Source: Geomonas paludis
GTDB lineage: Bacteria; Desulfobacterota; Desulfuromonadia; Geobacterales; Geobacteraceae
Length of the DNA: 64,000 nucleotides
Reading direction: 5' to 3'
Assembly (NCBI RefSeq): GCF_014193585.1
Contig: NZ_BLXY01000001.1
Coordinates: 1,235,033-1,299,032, forward strand
Notes under the pieces: model-generated
The model's input: the letters and a program-made list of their open reading frames with translations, nothing else
Told to the model about the DNA's origin: nothing
Database searches by the model: none
Made by a program: the position numbers and the translations under genes
Shown: positions 50,129 through 57,717 of the stretch, in pieces
Position numbering within the stretch: the first letter of the stretch is position 1
How the letters are laid out: the number at the start of each line of letters is the position of its first letter

Positions 50129-51679
50129 ATGACCGTCGATATCCACTCCGAAAAAGTCCTCATCCTCGACTTCGGCTCCCAGGTGACCCAGCTCATCGCG
50201 CGCCGGGTGAGGGAGCAGAGCGTTTACTGCGAAATCCACCCCTACAACATGGCGCTGGAGAAGATCAAGGCCTTCGCCCCCAAGGGGATCATCCTCTCCG
50301 GCGGCCCCTCCAGCGTCTACGACAAGGATGCCCCGCACTCCGACCTCGGCATCTACGACCTCGGCATCCCGGTCCTGGGCATCTGCTACGGCATGCAGCT
50401 CATGACCCAGCAGCTGGGCGGTCGCGTCGAGCGCTGCGACAAGCGCGAGTTCGGCCGCGCCACCCTGCTGCTCGACGGCGAGAGCGAGATCTTCGCCGGC
50501 TTCGAAGGGGGCGCCGAAGTCTGGATGTCCCACGGCGACCGCATCGAGCAGATGCCGGCCGGCTTCAAGCTGATGGCCCACACCACCGGCTGCCCGGTGG
50601 CCGCCATGAAGGACGAGAAGCGCAACTTCTACGGCGTGCAGTTCCACCCCGAAGTGGTGCACACCCCGCGCGGCGACGAGATGCTGGGCAACTTCCTGTT
50701 CAACGTCTGCGGCTCCAAGCCGACCTGGACCATGGCCAACTTCATCGAGACTGAGATCGAGGAGATCCGCAAGAAGGTCGGCACCGGCAAGGTGCTCTGC
50801 GCCCTCTCTGGCGGCGTCGACTCCTCCGTCGTCGCCGTGTTGATCCACAAGGCGATCGGCGACCAGCTCCAGTGCGTCTTCGTCAACAACGGTCTGCTCA
50901 GGAAGGGCGAGGCCGAGAAGGTGGTGAACCTCTTCACCAAGCACTTCAAGATCAACCTCGACTATGTCGATGCCACCGACCGCTTCCTCAACATGCTCGA
51001 CGGCGTCTCCGACCCCGAGCAGAAGCGCAAGATCATCGGCAACGAGTTCATCTACCTCTTCGAGGAAGAGGCCAAGAAGCTGGGCCAGGTCGACTACCTG
51101 GCGCAGGGCACCCTCTATCCCGACGTGATCGAGTCCGTCTCCACCAAGGGCCCCTCCGCAGTCATCAAGAGCCACCACAACGTGGGCGGCCTTCCCGAGA
51201 AGATGAACCTGAAGCTCCTCGAGCCGGTGCGCGAACTCTTCAAGGACGAAGTCAGGCTCCTGGGCAAGGAACTGGGTATGCCCGACGAGGTGGTCTACCG
51301 CCAGCCCTTCCCTGGCCCGGGTCTTGCCATCCGCTGCATCGGCGAGCTCTCCGTGGAGAAGCTCGACATCCTGCGCGAGGCCGACGCCATCGTCATCGAG
51401 GAAATCCGCAAGGCTGGGTTATATCGCGACATCTGGCAGTCCTTTGCCGTGCTGCTGCCGGTGAAAACCGTCGGCGTCATGGGGGACGCCCGCACCTACG
51501 AGTGGACCGTCGCGCTGCGCGCGGTGAACTCCCTGGACGGCATGACCGCCGACTGGGTCAAGCTCCCCTACGAGCTTCTGGGGAGCATATCCTCGCGAAT
51601 CATCAACGAAGTGAAGGGTGTCAACCGCGTGGTGTACGACATCAGCCAGAAGCCCCCCGCAACCATCGAGTGGGAATAA
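50129..51679 (+). CDS. guaA: GMP synthase (glutamine-hydrolysing)
   Basis: A 516-residue enzyme aminating XMP to GMP. The class I glutaminase has [11 protein letters not shown] with the nucleophile Cys near residue 86 and [11 protein letters not shown] with the His/Glu; the ATP-pyrophosphatase has the PP-loop [12 protein letters not shown] near residue 230; the C-terminal dimer domain ends PPATIEWE, the canonical end. It is paired with guaB in a purine operon. Confidence 0.97.
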   Translation: MTVDIHSEKVLILDFGSQVTQLIARRVREQSVYCEIHPYNMALEKIKAFAPKGIILSGGPSSVYDKDAPHSDLGIYDLGIPVLGICYGMQLMTQQLGGRVERCDKREFGRATLLLDGESEIFAGFEGGAEVWMSHGDRIEQMPAGFKLMAHTTGCPVAAMKDEKRNFYGVQFHPEVVHTPRGDEMLGNFLFNVCGSKPTWTMANFIETEIEEIRKKVGTGKVLCALSGGVDSSVVAVLIHKAIGDQLQCVFVNNGLLRKGEAEKVVNLFTKHFKINLDYVDATDRFLNMLDGVSDPEQKRKIIGNEFIYLFEEEAKKLGQVDYLAQGTLYPDVIESVSTKGPSAVIKSHHNVGGLPEKMNLKLLEPVRELFKDEVRLLGKELGMPDEVVYRQPFPGPGLAIRCIGELSVEKLDILREADAIVIEEIRKAGLYRDIWQSFAVLLPVKTVGVMGDARTYEWTVALRAVNSLDGMTADWVKLPYELLGSISSRIINEVKGVNRVVYDISQKPPATIEWE

Positions 51680-51723
51680 CTCCCGCGCCTCATTTCCAGC
51701 AGGTTCGTTTATTGCACAAAAAC

Positions 51724-51762
51724 ACCGCGGTGACCGGCGCAAGCCCGTTGCCGCGGTTCTTT
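51724..51762 (+). terminator. possible terminator after guaA
   Basis: ACCGCGG pairs with CCGCGGT over a 20-base loop and is followed by TCTTTC. The loop is long, so this is weak. Confidence 0.35.
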
Positions 51763-51841
51763 CGTATCAGGGCCCAAGGGGACTGGCTCCGCAGGTGCCT
51801 GTCCCCTTTGCCTGACTACTGTCCTCTTACTGGAGAGAACA

Positions 51842-52504
51842 ATGGATCCCATCCGCCTGCTCATCTTCGACCTGGACGGCACGCTGATCGATTCTCTGCC
51901 CGACCTGGCCGACGCCACCAACCTGATCCGGGGCAAGTTCGGGCTGCCGCAGATCGGCATACCGGACGTGCGCAAGCTGGTGGGGCAGGGGGCACGCTCC
52001 CTGGTGGAGCGGGCGCTCCCTGGATTAGGCGAGCCGGAGATCGAGGCGGCGCTTGAGGAATTTCTCGCCTACAACCTCGCCCACATAGCCGACAAGACCC
52101 GTCCCTATCCCGGCGTCCCCGAGACCCTGCAGGAGCTTGCCGGGCTGGACATCCCGATGGTGGTCCTTTCCAACAAGAACGTCGCTCTGTGCCGGGAAGT
52201 GCTGGCGAAGCTGGGGCTGGAGCGGCATTTCACCGACATCTTCGGCGCCGATTCTTTCCCGTACCGCAAACCCTCCCCCGAGCCGGTGCTCGCCGTGCTG
52301 AACGAGTTCGGCGTCGCCGCCGGGCAATGCGTCATGGTGGGCGACAGCGTCAACGACATCGCCGCCGGCGGCGGGGCCGGGGTCTGGACCGTCGGCTGCA
52401 GCTACGGCTACGGGGAAAAGAGCGAGCTGGAGGCCGCAAGTTACCGGGTCAGCGACTTTCCGGAACTGCTTCAGCTCCCTTTTGTAAGAAAAATCGACGG
52501 GTGA
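51842..52504 (+). CDS. gph: phosphoglycolate phosphatase (HAD family)
   Basis: A 220-residue HAD hydrolase. Motif I is IFDLDGTLIDSLPDL, motif II VVLSNKN near residue 105, and motif III/IV KPSPEPVLAVL with MVGDSVNDIAAG near residue 165. The helical cap after motif I and the GYGYG-like end fit phosphoglycolate phosphatase, which clears a by-product of DNA repair and other reactions. GGAGAG precedes ATG 51842. HAD substrate calls are often uncertain. Confidence 0.85.
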   Translation: MDPIRLLIFDLDGTLIDSLPDLADATNLIRGKFGLPQIGIPDVRKLVGQGARSLVERALPGLGEPEIEAALEEFLAYNLAHIADKTRPYPGVPETLQELAGLDIPMVVLSNKNVALCREVLAKLGLERHFTDIFGADSFPYRKPSPEPVLAVLNEFGVAAGQCVMVGDSVNDIAAGGGAGVWTVGCSYGYGEKSELEAASYRVSDFPELLQLPFVRKIDG

Positions 52505-52515
52505 TGAATAAAAGC

Positions 52516-52542
52516 TAAAGTTATCCGTCGAGGTGTCGAAAC
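52516..52542 (+). promoter_or_regulatory. candidate FliA (sigma-28) promoter of flgM
   Basis: TAAAGTTA (7 of 8), an exact 11-base spacer and GTCGAAAC (5 of 8 against GCCGATAA) lie 40 bases upstream of flgM, a gene controlled by FliA in many flagellated bacteria. Confidence 0.55.
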
Positions 52543-52582
52543 GGATTAAAACCTGAAACCTACCTTACTGGGGGCGAAACTG

Positions 52583-52876
52583 ATGAAACTAGAAGAGCTC
52601 AATTCCAATCCGGCCGTTTCCCATCTTGCCGTAGTGCGCAACGACAAGCCCGAAGCGGGCGACGCACACGCAGATGTGGCGGCCAAGCAGCAGGCGTCCG
52701 GCGACAAAGTCGAGCTGTCCAGCTACATGCCCGTGGTGCCCACCTCCAAGCAGAGGCGGGACGACATCCGGGTGGAACGGGTTGAGGAATTACGTGCGCA
52801 GATCAAGAGCGGCAATTACGAGGTTTCCAGCAAAGATCTAGCCGAAAAGATGCTTTCCAAGCTCGTGGTGAAGTAG
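52583..52876 (+). CDS. flgM: FlgM-like anti-sigma-28 factor
   Basis: A 97-residue, mostly disordered protein. Its C-terminal half has the FlgM pattern GDKVELSSYMP followed by RVERVEELRAQIKSGNYEV and SSKDLAEKML, the region that binds FliA until it is exported through the flagellar hook. Small size, lack of Cys and the FliA-like promoter agree. No other flagellar gene is in the window. Confidence 0.87.
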   Translation: MKLEELNSNPAVSHLAVVRNDKPEAGDAHADVAAKQQASGDKVELSSYMPVVPTSKQRRDDIRVERVEELRAQIKSGNYEVSSKDLAEKMLSKLVVK

Positions 52877-52878
52877 CC

Positions 52879-52905
52879 CGGGGGGGCGTCCGGCCCCCCT
52901 TCTGC
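52879..52905 (+). terminator. terminator of flgM
   Basis: GGGGGG pairs with CCCCCC around GCGTCCGG-type loop and is followed by TTCT, right after the flgM stop. The T-tract is poor. Confidence 0.6.
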
Positions 52906-52969
52906 ACCTGACCAAGCCTGTCCACCGTTTGTCGACCGATACCTGTCGCCGCAACCGTGCACCAACTCA

Positions 52970-53410
52970 GACACCGGCCCCATCCCCCGGCTCACTCCCC
53001 CGGCTCACTCCCCCGGCCCAGTCCCCGGCCCAGTCCCCGGCCCAGTCCCCGGCTCAGTCCCCGGCTCAGTCCCCGGCTCAGTCCCCGGTTCAGTCCACCG
53101 GCTCCCTCCCCCGGCTCCCTCCCCCGCGGTTCAGTCCACCGGTCCAGTCCACCGGTCCAGTCCACCAGTCCAGTCCACCGGTCCAGTCCACCGGTCCAGT
53201 CCACCGGTCCAGTCCATCGGTCCAGTCCATCGGTCCAGTCCATCGGTCCAGTCCACCGGTCCAGTCCACCGGTCCAGTCCACCGGTCCAGTCCACCGGTC
53301 CAGTCCACCGGTCCAGTCCACCGGTCCAGACCACCGGTCCAGACCACCGGTCCAGTCCACCGGTTCAGTCCACCGGTTCAGTCCACCGGTTCAGTCCACC
53401 GGCCGGCCGC
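52970..53410. repeat. 440 bp C-rich minisatellite upstream of tRNA-Gly
   Basis: First 12-mers of the type CCGGCTCAGTCC and CCGGCCCAGTCC (about 52970-53090), then about twenty 13-mers GGTCCAGTCCACC (about 53130-53410). Because 13 is not a multiple of three, all frames of both strands stay open and give false repeat ORFs. No gene lies in 52906-53491. Confidence 0.93.
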
Positions 53411-53491
53411 GAAGAGGGCACGTGTAGGTGGGTAAGCCAACAAAACCATTGACAGACCCACTCGAATGCGGTAAAAGTTTTCTTCCACCAA

Positions 53492-53566
<75 letters not shown>

Positions 53567-53574
53567 AAAAAATC

Positions 53575-53609
53575 AAGGGCTTAGCCAGTTAAGGCTAAGC
53601 CCTTTTTTG
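53575..53609 (+). terminator. terminator of tRNA-Gly
   Basis: AAGGGCTTAGCC pairs with GGCTAAGCCCTT around AGTTAA and is followed by TTTT. Confidence 0.92.
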
Positions 53610-54004
53610 TTGCTTGCAACCGTTTGCATCCGTTTTTGCATCTGTTTTTTGTGAAGAAGGTTCATTGTTTTTACCGTTGGTGCCCCTCGTCAAACGCTTT
53701 CCTTCGCCGCCCGCCCACAAGTACTCTTCGGTTATTTCTCTTGCCAACTTTCTCTCCTCAGGAAATTCACTTTTCCTGCCCCCCCGCTCACCTCTTTGGT
53801 AAGCGCCAGTTTTCATCAGATGTCAGAATGTGTAGATAAAAATATTGACAATGTCAGATCCTCGGTGATATGGTTTCGACAGCTTTCTGGGAAAGGTTGT
53901 TGCGAGTCTGCCGTCTGTTTGAGTTGAAGAGAAGGGTGTAGCTGATTTCTTGATGGAGTCCGGGAGTTTCAGAGTCTTTCTAAAACATAAAGTTTGGAGA
54001 TACT
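53610..54004. other. junction region at the left end of the AT-rich block
   Basis: No complete gene. A minus-strand frame (53595-53816) gives a basic, polar 73-residue C-terminal-looking tail and could be the last remnant of an integrase, but it has no catalytic motif and this is unproven. Words TTTGCATCCGTTTTTGCATC occur at 53621-53642. From 53845 the promoter of the operon is seen. Confidence 0.4.
53845..53874 (+). promoter_or_regulatory. candidate promoter of the QueC-like operon
   Basis: A perfect TTGACA, an 18-base spacer and TATGGT lie 131 bases upstream of the first gene. The octamer ATGTCAGA occurs at 53820 and 53851, 31 bases apart and the second inside the spacer, so a repressor such as the XRE protein of the operon could bind there. 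Confidence 0.5.
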
Positions 54005-54550
54005 ATGAGTGATGGCCCACACCGAAGTCTTCCGTTGCGTAGGCATTGGAAAAAAGTTGCTGAGCTCGCTTCAAAGCCGGCGTTTTCAGTAGGAGATGTT
54101 GCGGCTCTACTGAGAGCTGCTCTAGTGAAGGACTTGAGTAGCAACGTCCTAAAGCAGTTACAAAAGATCTTGAATGGCCTTTTTGCCGAGGATTGTAAGG
54201 CGCAGCTTGAGGAGGTTCGCAATCAATGCAGAGGATCTGCTATGGACAACCTTCTCATTGACTGTGCTATAGAGGCTAACACATTAGGGCTAACTGGCGA
54301 TTTAGCTTGCATAGCCGCAGTGGAAAATTCGCTGCAGCAGTATTTCCTTGGAGTGTCTCGGCAGGTGGTAGAGCACTATCTTAGACGCGCTCCTGCTTTT
54401 CCGGTTGATATGCGAAAACGACTAGCTGAAGTAGGAGAGTGTGCATCGCTGCCGGATCTTTCAAAAAGGATTCTCAGTGGGAATGGAATTAATCCCAGAA
54501 GTTTTTCGATTCAGAAACAAACCGGGATTGACGAGGGGCCACCGTTATGA
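54005..54550 (+). CDS. orphan protein of the QueC-like operon (181 residues)
   Basis: First gene of the operon, ATG 54005 with GGAG 5 bases upstream. The product is helical, with no signal, membrane segment or known motif. N-terminus MSDGPHRSLPLRRHWKK is basic; the middle (VAALLRAALVKDLSSNVLKQ) looks amphipathic; Cys residues at several places are not in a metal pattern. It overlaps the QueC-like gene by ATGA, so the two proteins are made together and probably act together. It could be the substrate or cofactor-like partner of the QueC-like enzyme, by analogy with the QatB-QatC pair. AT-rich codon use differs sharply from core genes. Confidence 0.7.
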   Translation: MSDGPHRSLPLRRHWKKVAELASKPAFSVGDVAALLRAALVKDLSSNVLKQLQKILNGLFAEDCKAQLEEVRNQCRGSAMDNLLIDCAIEANTLGLTGDLACIAAVENSLQQYFLGVSRQVVEHYLRRAPAFPVDMRKRLAEVGECASLPDLSKRILSGNGINPRSFSIQKQTGIDEGPPL

Positions 54551-55920
54551 ATCCAGATAAAAAGCATGATGAGCTGCCACAATTACAAGTGCAGGTGCTT
54601 GAGGAAGGCTGTCCAGCAATGGATGGTTGGGAAAGCCTATATCTTGGTAAAGATATAATTTTTTCTACCTGGGCCCTTCAGTCCTATGCTTTTGCTCGCT
54701 GGGATCCTCTTATTTTTGATGTCATAGTTTTAGCTGCTGGCATCGAATATGCGGATAAGGTACTCCGGCGCCCGTCTCTTGGTTGGGCTCGGAGAATACG
54801 TCTTAAAATTCCAGTGCACAGTTTAGATGTTTGGAGTTCATCAACTGTAGCTACAGCGCTTCAAAACGCAGTTGAGTTTTTAACTGGGGACTATTGGACA
54901 TTTGAGTTCGTACAGAGAGTGTTGCCAGCTAAACCGCCGTCACAGGACTCCTTGCAGTTTCCGGCAAACACAGTTGCCGTCCTTCCCTACAGTGACGGTA
55001 TGGACTCAAGGTCTGTTGCTGGCATCCTTGGTAAAGCCTATAAGAATCAGCTCGTTCGTGTTCGGGTTGGTTCAAAAAGTTGGGATAGGAAGATATCTGC
55101 AAAAAACTGTGAACCGTTTACTACCGTTCCTTACAAAGTACCTGTAAGGGCACGAAATAGAGAGACCAGCGGACGTTCACGTGGCTTTAAATACACAATC
55201 ATTTCATGCATAGCCGCCTATCTAGCTGGTGCCACCGAAATTGTAATTCCAGAAAGCGGACAGGGGGCGCTAGGACCTGCGATAATGAATGTCGGGCACG
55301 GATATCCGGATTATAGAAATCATCCTTTCTTTACCAAAAAAATGGAGCACTTGTATAAACAGCTTTTCGGTTCAGAGCTTCACTTTATTTTTCCACGCAT
55401 TTGGAGCACAAAGGGAGAGACCTTAAAAGAATTTGTGGAGGTCTGTAATGGAGCGGATTGGAAATCGACTAGGTCTTGTTGGCAAAGCAATATCTGGGCG
55501 GGCGTGAACGGAAAGTTAAGGCAGTGTGGTATATGTGCAGCATGTATGTTGAGACGCGTTAGTGTTCATGCGGCTGGCCTTGTTGAAGACCCTGATGTCT
55601 ATATCGTCACAGATCTAACAGCTAAATCAATGGAAAGTGCGGTTCATAAAGGCTACAGCAAGGTCACAAAAGCATTTAAGGAGTACGCAATCGCCGGCAC
55701 CTTACACATGGATGATCTAGCACGGATGGCGGATGCAGCTGCTTCTCCTATCGTGAAGCGCCATGCAACCTTACTTGCGTCTGTTATGGATTTACCATGC
55801 CAAGAGGCCGAGCAACGGTTAGGGGCTTTATTGAACCGGCATGCAAAAGAGTGGCGGAATTATCTGGAATCTTTGGGGGAAGACTCGTTTGTGAAACAGT
55901 GGGTACGAGTTGAGATATGA
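54547..55920 (+). CDS. QueC-like PP-loop ATPase / zinc protein
   Basis: A 457-residue protein. Residues ~1-140 are an N-terminal domain unknown in housekeeping QueC. Then VAVLPYSDGMDSRSVAGIL at ~144-162 is a PP-loop (SDGMDS in place of SGGxDS), and Cys-311, Cys-327, Cys-330 and Cys-333 (RSCWQ, then QCGICAACMLRR) form the four-Cys zinc site of 7-cyano-7-deazaguanine synthases. True QueC has ~220-240 residues, so this is a specialised relative like QatC or Cap9 of anti-phage Qat and type IV CBASS systems. No ATPase, TatD or nucleotide cyclase gene is near, so it fits neither. It overlaps both neighbours by four bases. Confidence 0.82.
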   Translation: MNPDKKHDELPQLQVQVLEEGCPAMDGWESLYLGKDIIFSTWALQSYAFARWDPLIFDVIVLAAGIEYADKVLRRPSLGWARRIRLKIPVHSLDVWSSSTVATALQNAVEFLTGDYWTFEFVQRVLPAKPPSQDSLQFPANTVAVLPYSDGMDSRSVAGILGKAYKNQLVRVRVGSKSWDRKISAKNCEPFTTVPYKVPVRARNRETSGRSRGFKYTIISCIAAYLAGATEIVIPESGQGALGPAIMNVGHGYPDYRNHPFFTKKMEHLYKQLFGSELHFIFPRIWSTKGETLKEFVEVCNGADWKSTRSCWQSNIWAGVNGKLRQCGICAACMLRRVSVHAAGLVEDPDVYIVTDLTAKSMESAVHKGYSKVTKAFKEYAIAGTLHMDDLARMADAAASPIVKRHATLLASVMDLPCQEAEQRLGALLNRHAKEWRNYLESLGEDSFVKQWVRVEI

Positions 55921-57095
55921 GTTATAGAGAAAAAATATCAGATTCGGAACTTGGAGAGCGCCTGCGGGTAGCACGAGAATCGGCAAAAACTACGCAAGCT
56001 GCAGCGGCTAAAGCTATCAATGTTGCTCGAACTACAATCGTTGCTATAGAGCAGGGACAACGGCGTGTCAGACCAGATGAACTTCAACAGCTGGCTCGTC
56101 TATACAACACTTCTGTAAATAGTATATTGAGAAAAGAGGCTGTGCATATAGATTTAGTTCCACGTTTTAGGAAACTAGTCTCGAGTGAAGATAATGCCAT
56201 AGAAAAGTCAATAAAACTTCTACATGATCTAGTTGCTGCAGAATTAGAGTTGGAAACGGTTCTAGCAGTAGATAGGCCGCGGAATTATCCACCAGAACGA
56301 CCGATCCTCCCAGGGGATGTACGGAACCAAGCGGAGCTGGATGCGCAAGAATTAAGAGACTGGCTTGGCTTAGGTGGTGGGGCAATTTTTGATATTGTTT
56401 CCATATTAGATCTACAACTTGGCGTCAGAGTCTATGTTAGGCAATTAGATAGCAGCGTATCGGGATTATTTGCATACGACGAGCAAGCCGGTGCCTGTAT
56501 GTTGCTGAACGCAAATCATCCAGCAGAACGCTTGAAGAATACTGGTGCTCATGAATTAGCGCATTTTGTGAGCACGAGAAGAGAACCAGAAGTTTTAGTC
56601 GTAGTAGAGAACACTTCATCCCGCGAAGAAAAGTATGCTAATCATTTTGCTAGATGCTTTCTTACGCCTGGCCGAGCTGTACGTCAGCGTTTTGCTGAAA
56701 TTACTGCTGGTCAATCTCATTTGACGCGGCGACATATCATCCTTCTTGCCCACAGTTTTGGTGTATCACGTGAGGCAATGTGCAGGAGGCTGGAAGAGCT
56801 TAAGCTTGCAAAGAGCGGAACTTGGGATTGGTTCGTAGCAAATGGTGGCATTACTAATGAGCAAGTAAAACAGGTTTTGGGAGTGGATCCCGAAAAATCG
56901 CATGATTTTTCGGCTGCGCAAGGACCGGTGCCGCCTCGACTTGGTTTGTTAGCACGAGAAGCTTGGAGGAAGGGGCTTTACAGCGAGGGGCAATTGGCTA
57001 GGCTCTTGGGAGTAACTAGGTGTGAAACTAGGTTGATTCTTGATGGTGCTGAACAAGAGGAAAACGAGGCAAATGAACTCTTCAAGCTTTCCTGA
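55917..57095 (+). CDS. XRE-family regulator fused to ImmA/IrrE metallopeptidase
   Basis: A 392-residue protein. Residues ~11-72 are an XRE helix-turn-helix (GERLRVARESAKTTQAAAAKA then VARTTIVAIEQGQRRV). Residues ~135-290 are an ImmA/IrrE (DUF955) zinc peptidase with H212-E213-L-A-H216 and the third ligand in REEKYANHFA. The last ~90 residues are helical. Such proteins act as antitoxins or as switches that cut a repressor after damage or infection. Here it overlaps the QueC-like gene (ATGA) and the PIN gene (23 bases), so it probably regulates the operon and controls the nuclease. Confidence 0.88.
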   Translation: MSYREKISDSELGERLRVARESAKTTQAAAAKAINVARTTIVAIEQGQRRVRPDELQQLARLYNTSVNSILRKEAVHIDLVPRFRKLVSSEDNAIEKSIKLLHDLVAAELELETVLAVDRPRNYPPERPILPGDVRNQAELDAQELRDWLGLGGGAIFDIVSILDLQLGVRVYVRQLDSSVSGLFAYDEQAGACMLLNANHPAERLKNTGAHELAHFVSTRREPEVLVVVENTSSREEKYANHFARCFLTPGRAVRQRFAEITAGQSHLTRRHIILLAHSFGVSREAMCRRLEELKLAKSGTWDWFVANGGITNEQVKQVLGVDPEKSHDFSAAQGPVPPRLGLLAREAWRKGLYSEGQLARLLGVTRCETRLILDGAEQEENEANELFKLS

Positions 57096-57717
57096 TGATA
57101 CTGAGATGATCTTGGTTGCAGATGCGAGTGTTATTATAAATCTTAATGCAACTGGTCGAGCTATGGACATATTAACCGCCTACCCAGGAACCGTCGTCGT
57201 CACCACTCAAGCTCTGGATGAACTGTTGCTAGGTGGCAACAAAGGATACAGTGATGGCAAAAAGTTGCAGGAGTTGATTGAGGTCGGGAGGGTAAGAGCT
57301 GTTTGTCTAGGTGAGGCTGGTAGCGAGGTTTATTTCTCATTGGTTAATGGGCCGGCTGTTCAGACTTTAGATGATGGTGAAGCTGCTACGATTGGATATG
57401 CAGATGAGACAGGGGCAGTTGCGATTATTGATGAAAAAAAGGCAAGGGCAATATGTCAAAAAGAATTCCCGCAATTGCAGCTTAAATCCTCAGTAGATTT
57501 GCTCATGCATAATGCAGTAGTTGACGCTTTGGGGAGAGAGGCGCATGTAGCTTCTGTCGTTAGTGCGCTAAAAAATGGTAGAATGCGAGTCTTGCCGCAC
57601 CAGCAAGAGATGATAGTCACTCTTATTGGGTTGGAAACGGCGGCAGGCTGTAACAGTCTCCCAAAGGCCGTTCGACGTACAGATTTAACAACGGGGACTC
57701 TCTTTAACTCCGCTTAA
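57073..57717 (+). CDS. PIN-like nuclease (DUF3368-like)
   Basis: A 214-residue protein from ATG 57073 (GAGG upstream; an in-frame start at 57040 lies inside the previous gene). The PIN acidic set is visible: Asp-17 in LVADASVIINL, Glu-50 in TTQALDELLLG, Asp in LDDGEAATIGYA, and Asp in VAIIDEKKAR. PIN domains are Mg-dependent ribonucleases and common toxins. Pairing with an XRE-ImmA/IrrE partner is a recurring toxin-antitoxin layout. It ends the operon; its stop overlaps the stop of the convergent RT gene. Confidence 0.8.
   Translation: MNSSSFPDDTEMILVADASVIINLNATGRAMDILTAYPGTVVVTTQALDELLLGGNKGYSDGKKLQELIEVGRVRAVCLGEAGSEVYFSLVNGPAVQTLDDGEAATIGYADETGAVAIIDEKKARAICQKEFPQLQLKSSVDLLMHNAVVDALGREAHVASVVSALKNGRMRVLPHQQEMIVTLIGLETAAGCNSLPKAVRRTDLTTGTLFNSA

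Noticed and set aside
52929..53435. Long repeat-coded proteins on both strands (PVQSTGPVHRSS-like, DWTGGLDRWTGP-like)
   Set aside because: They come from a 13-base tandem repeat that keeps every frame open; no ribosome site and no homologous architecture.
53595..53816. Integrase C-terminal remnant next to tRNA-Gly
   Set aside because: Position and polar tail are suggestive, but no Tyr or RHRH motif is visible and the frame closes upstream; not enough to call.
54547..55920. Calling this gene queC for queuosine synthesis
   Set aside because: Twice the usual length, altered PP-loop and no queDE-type neighbours; it is a QueC relative in a defence-like operon.
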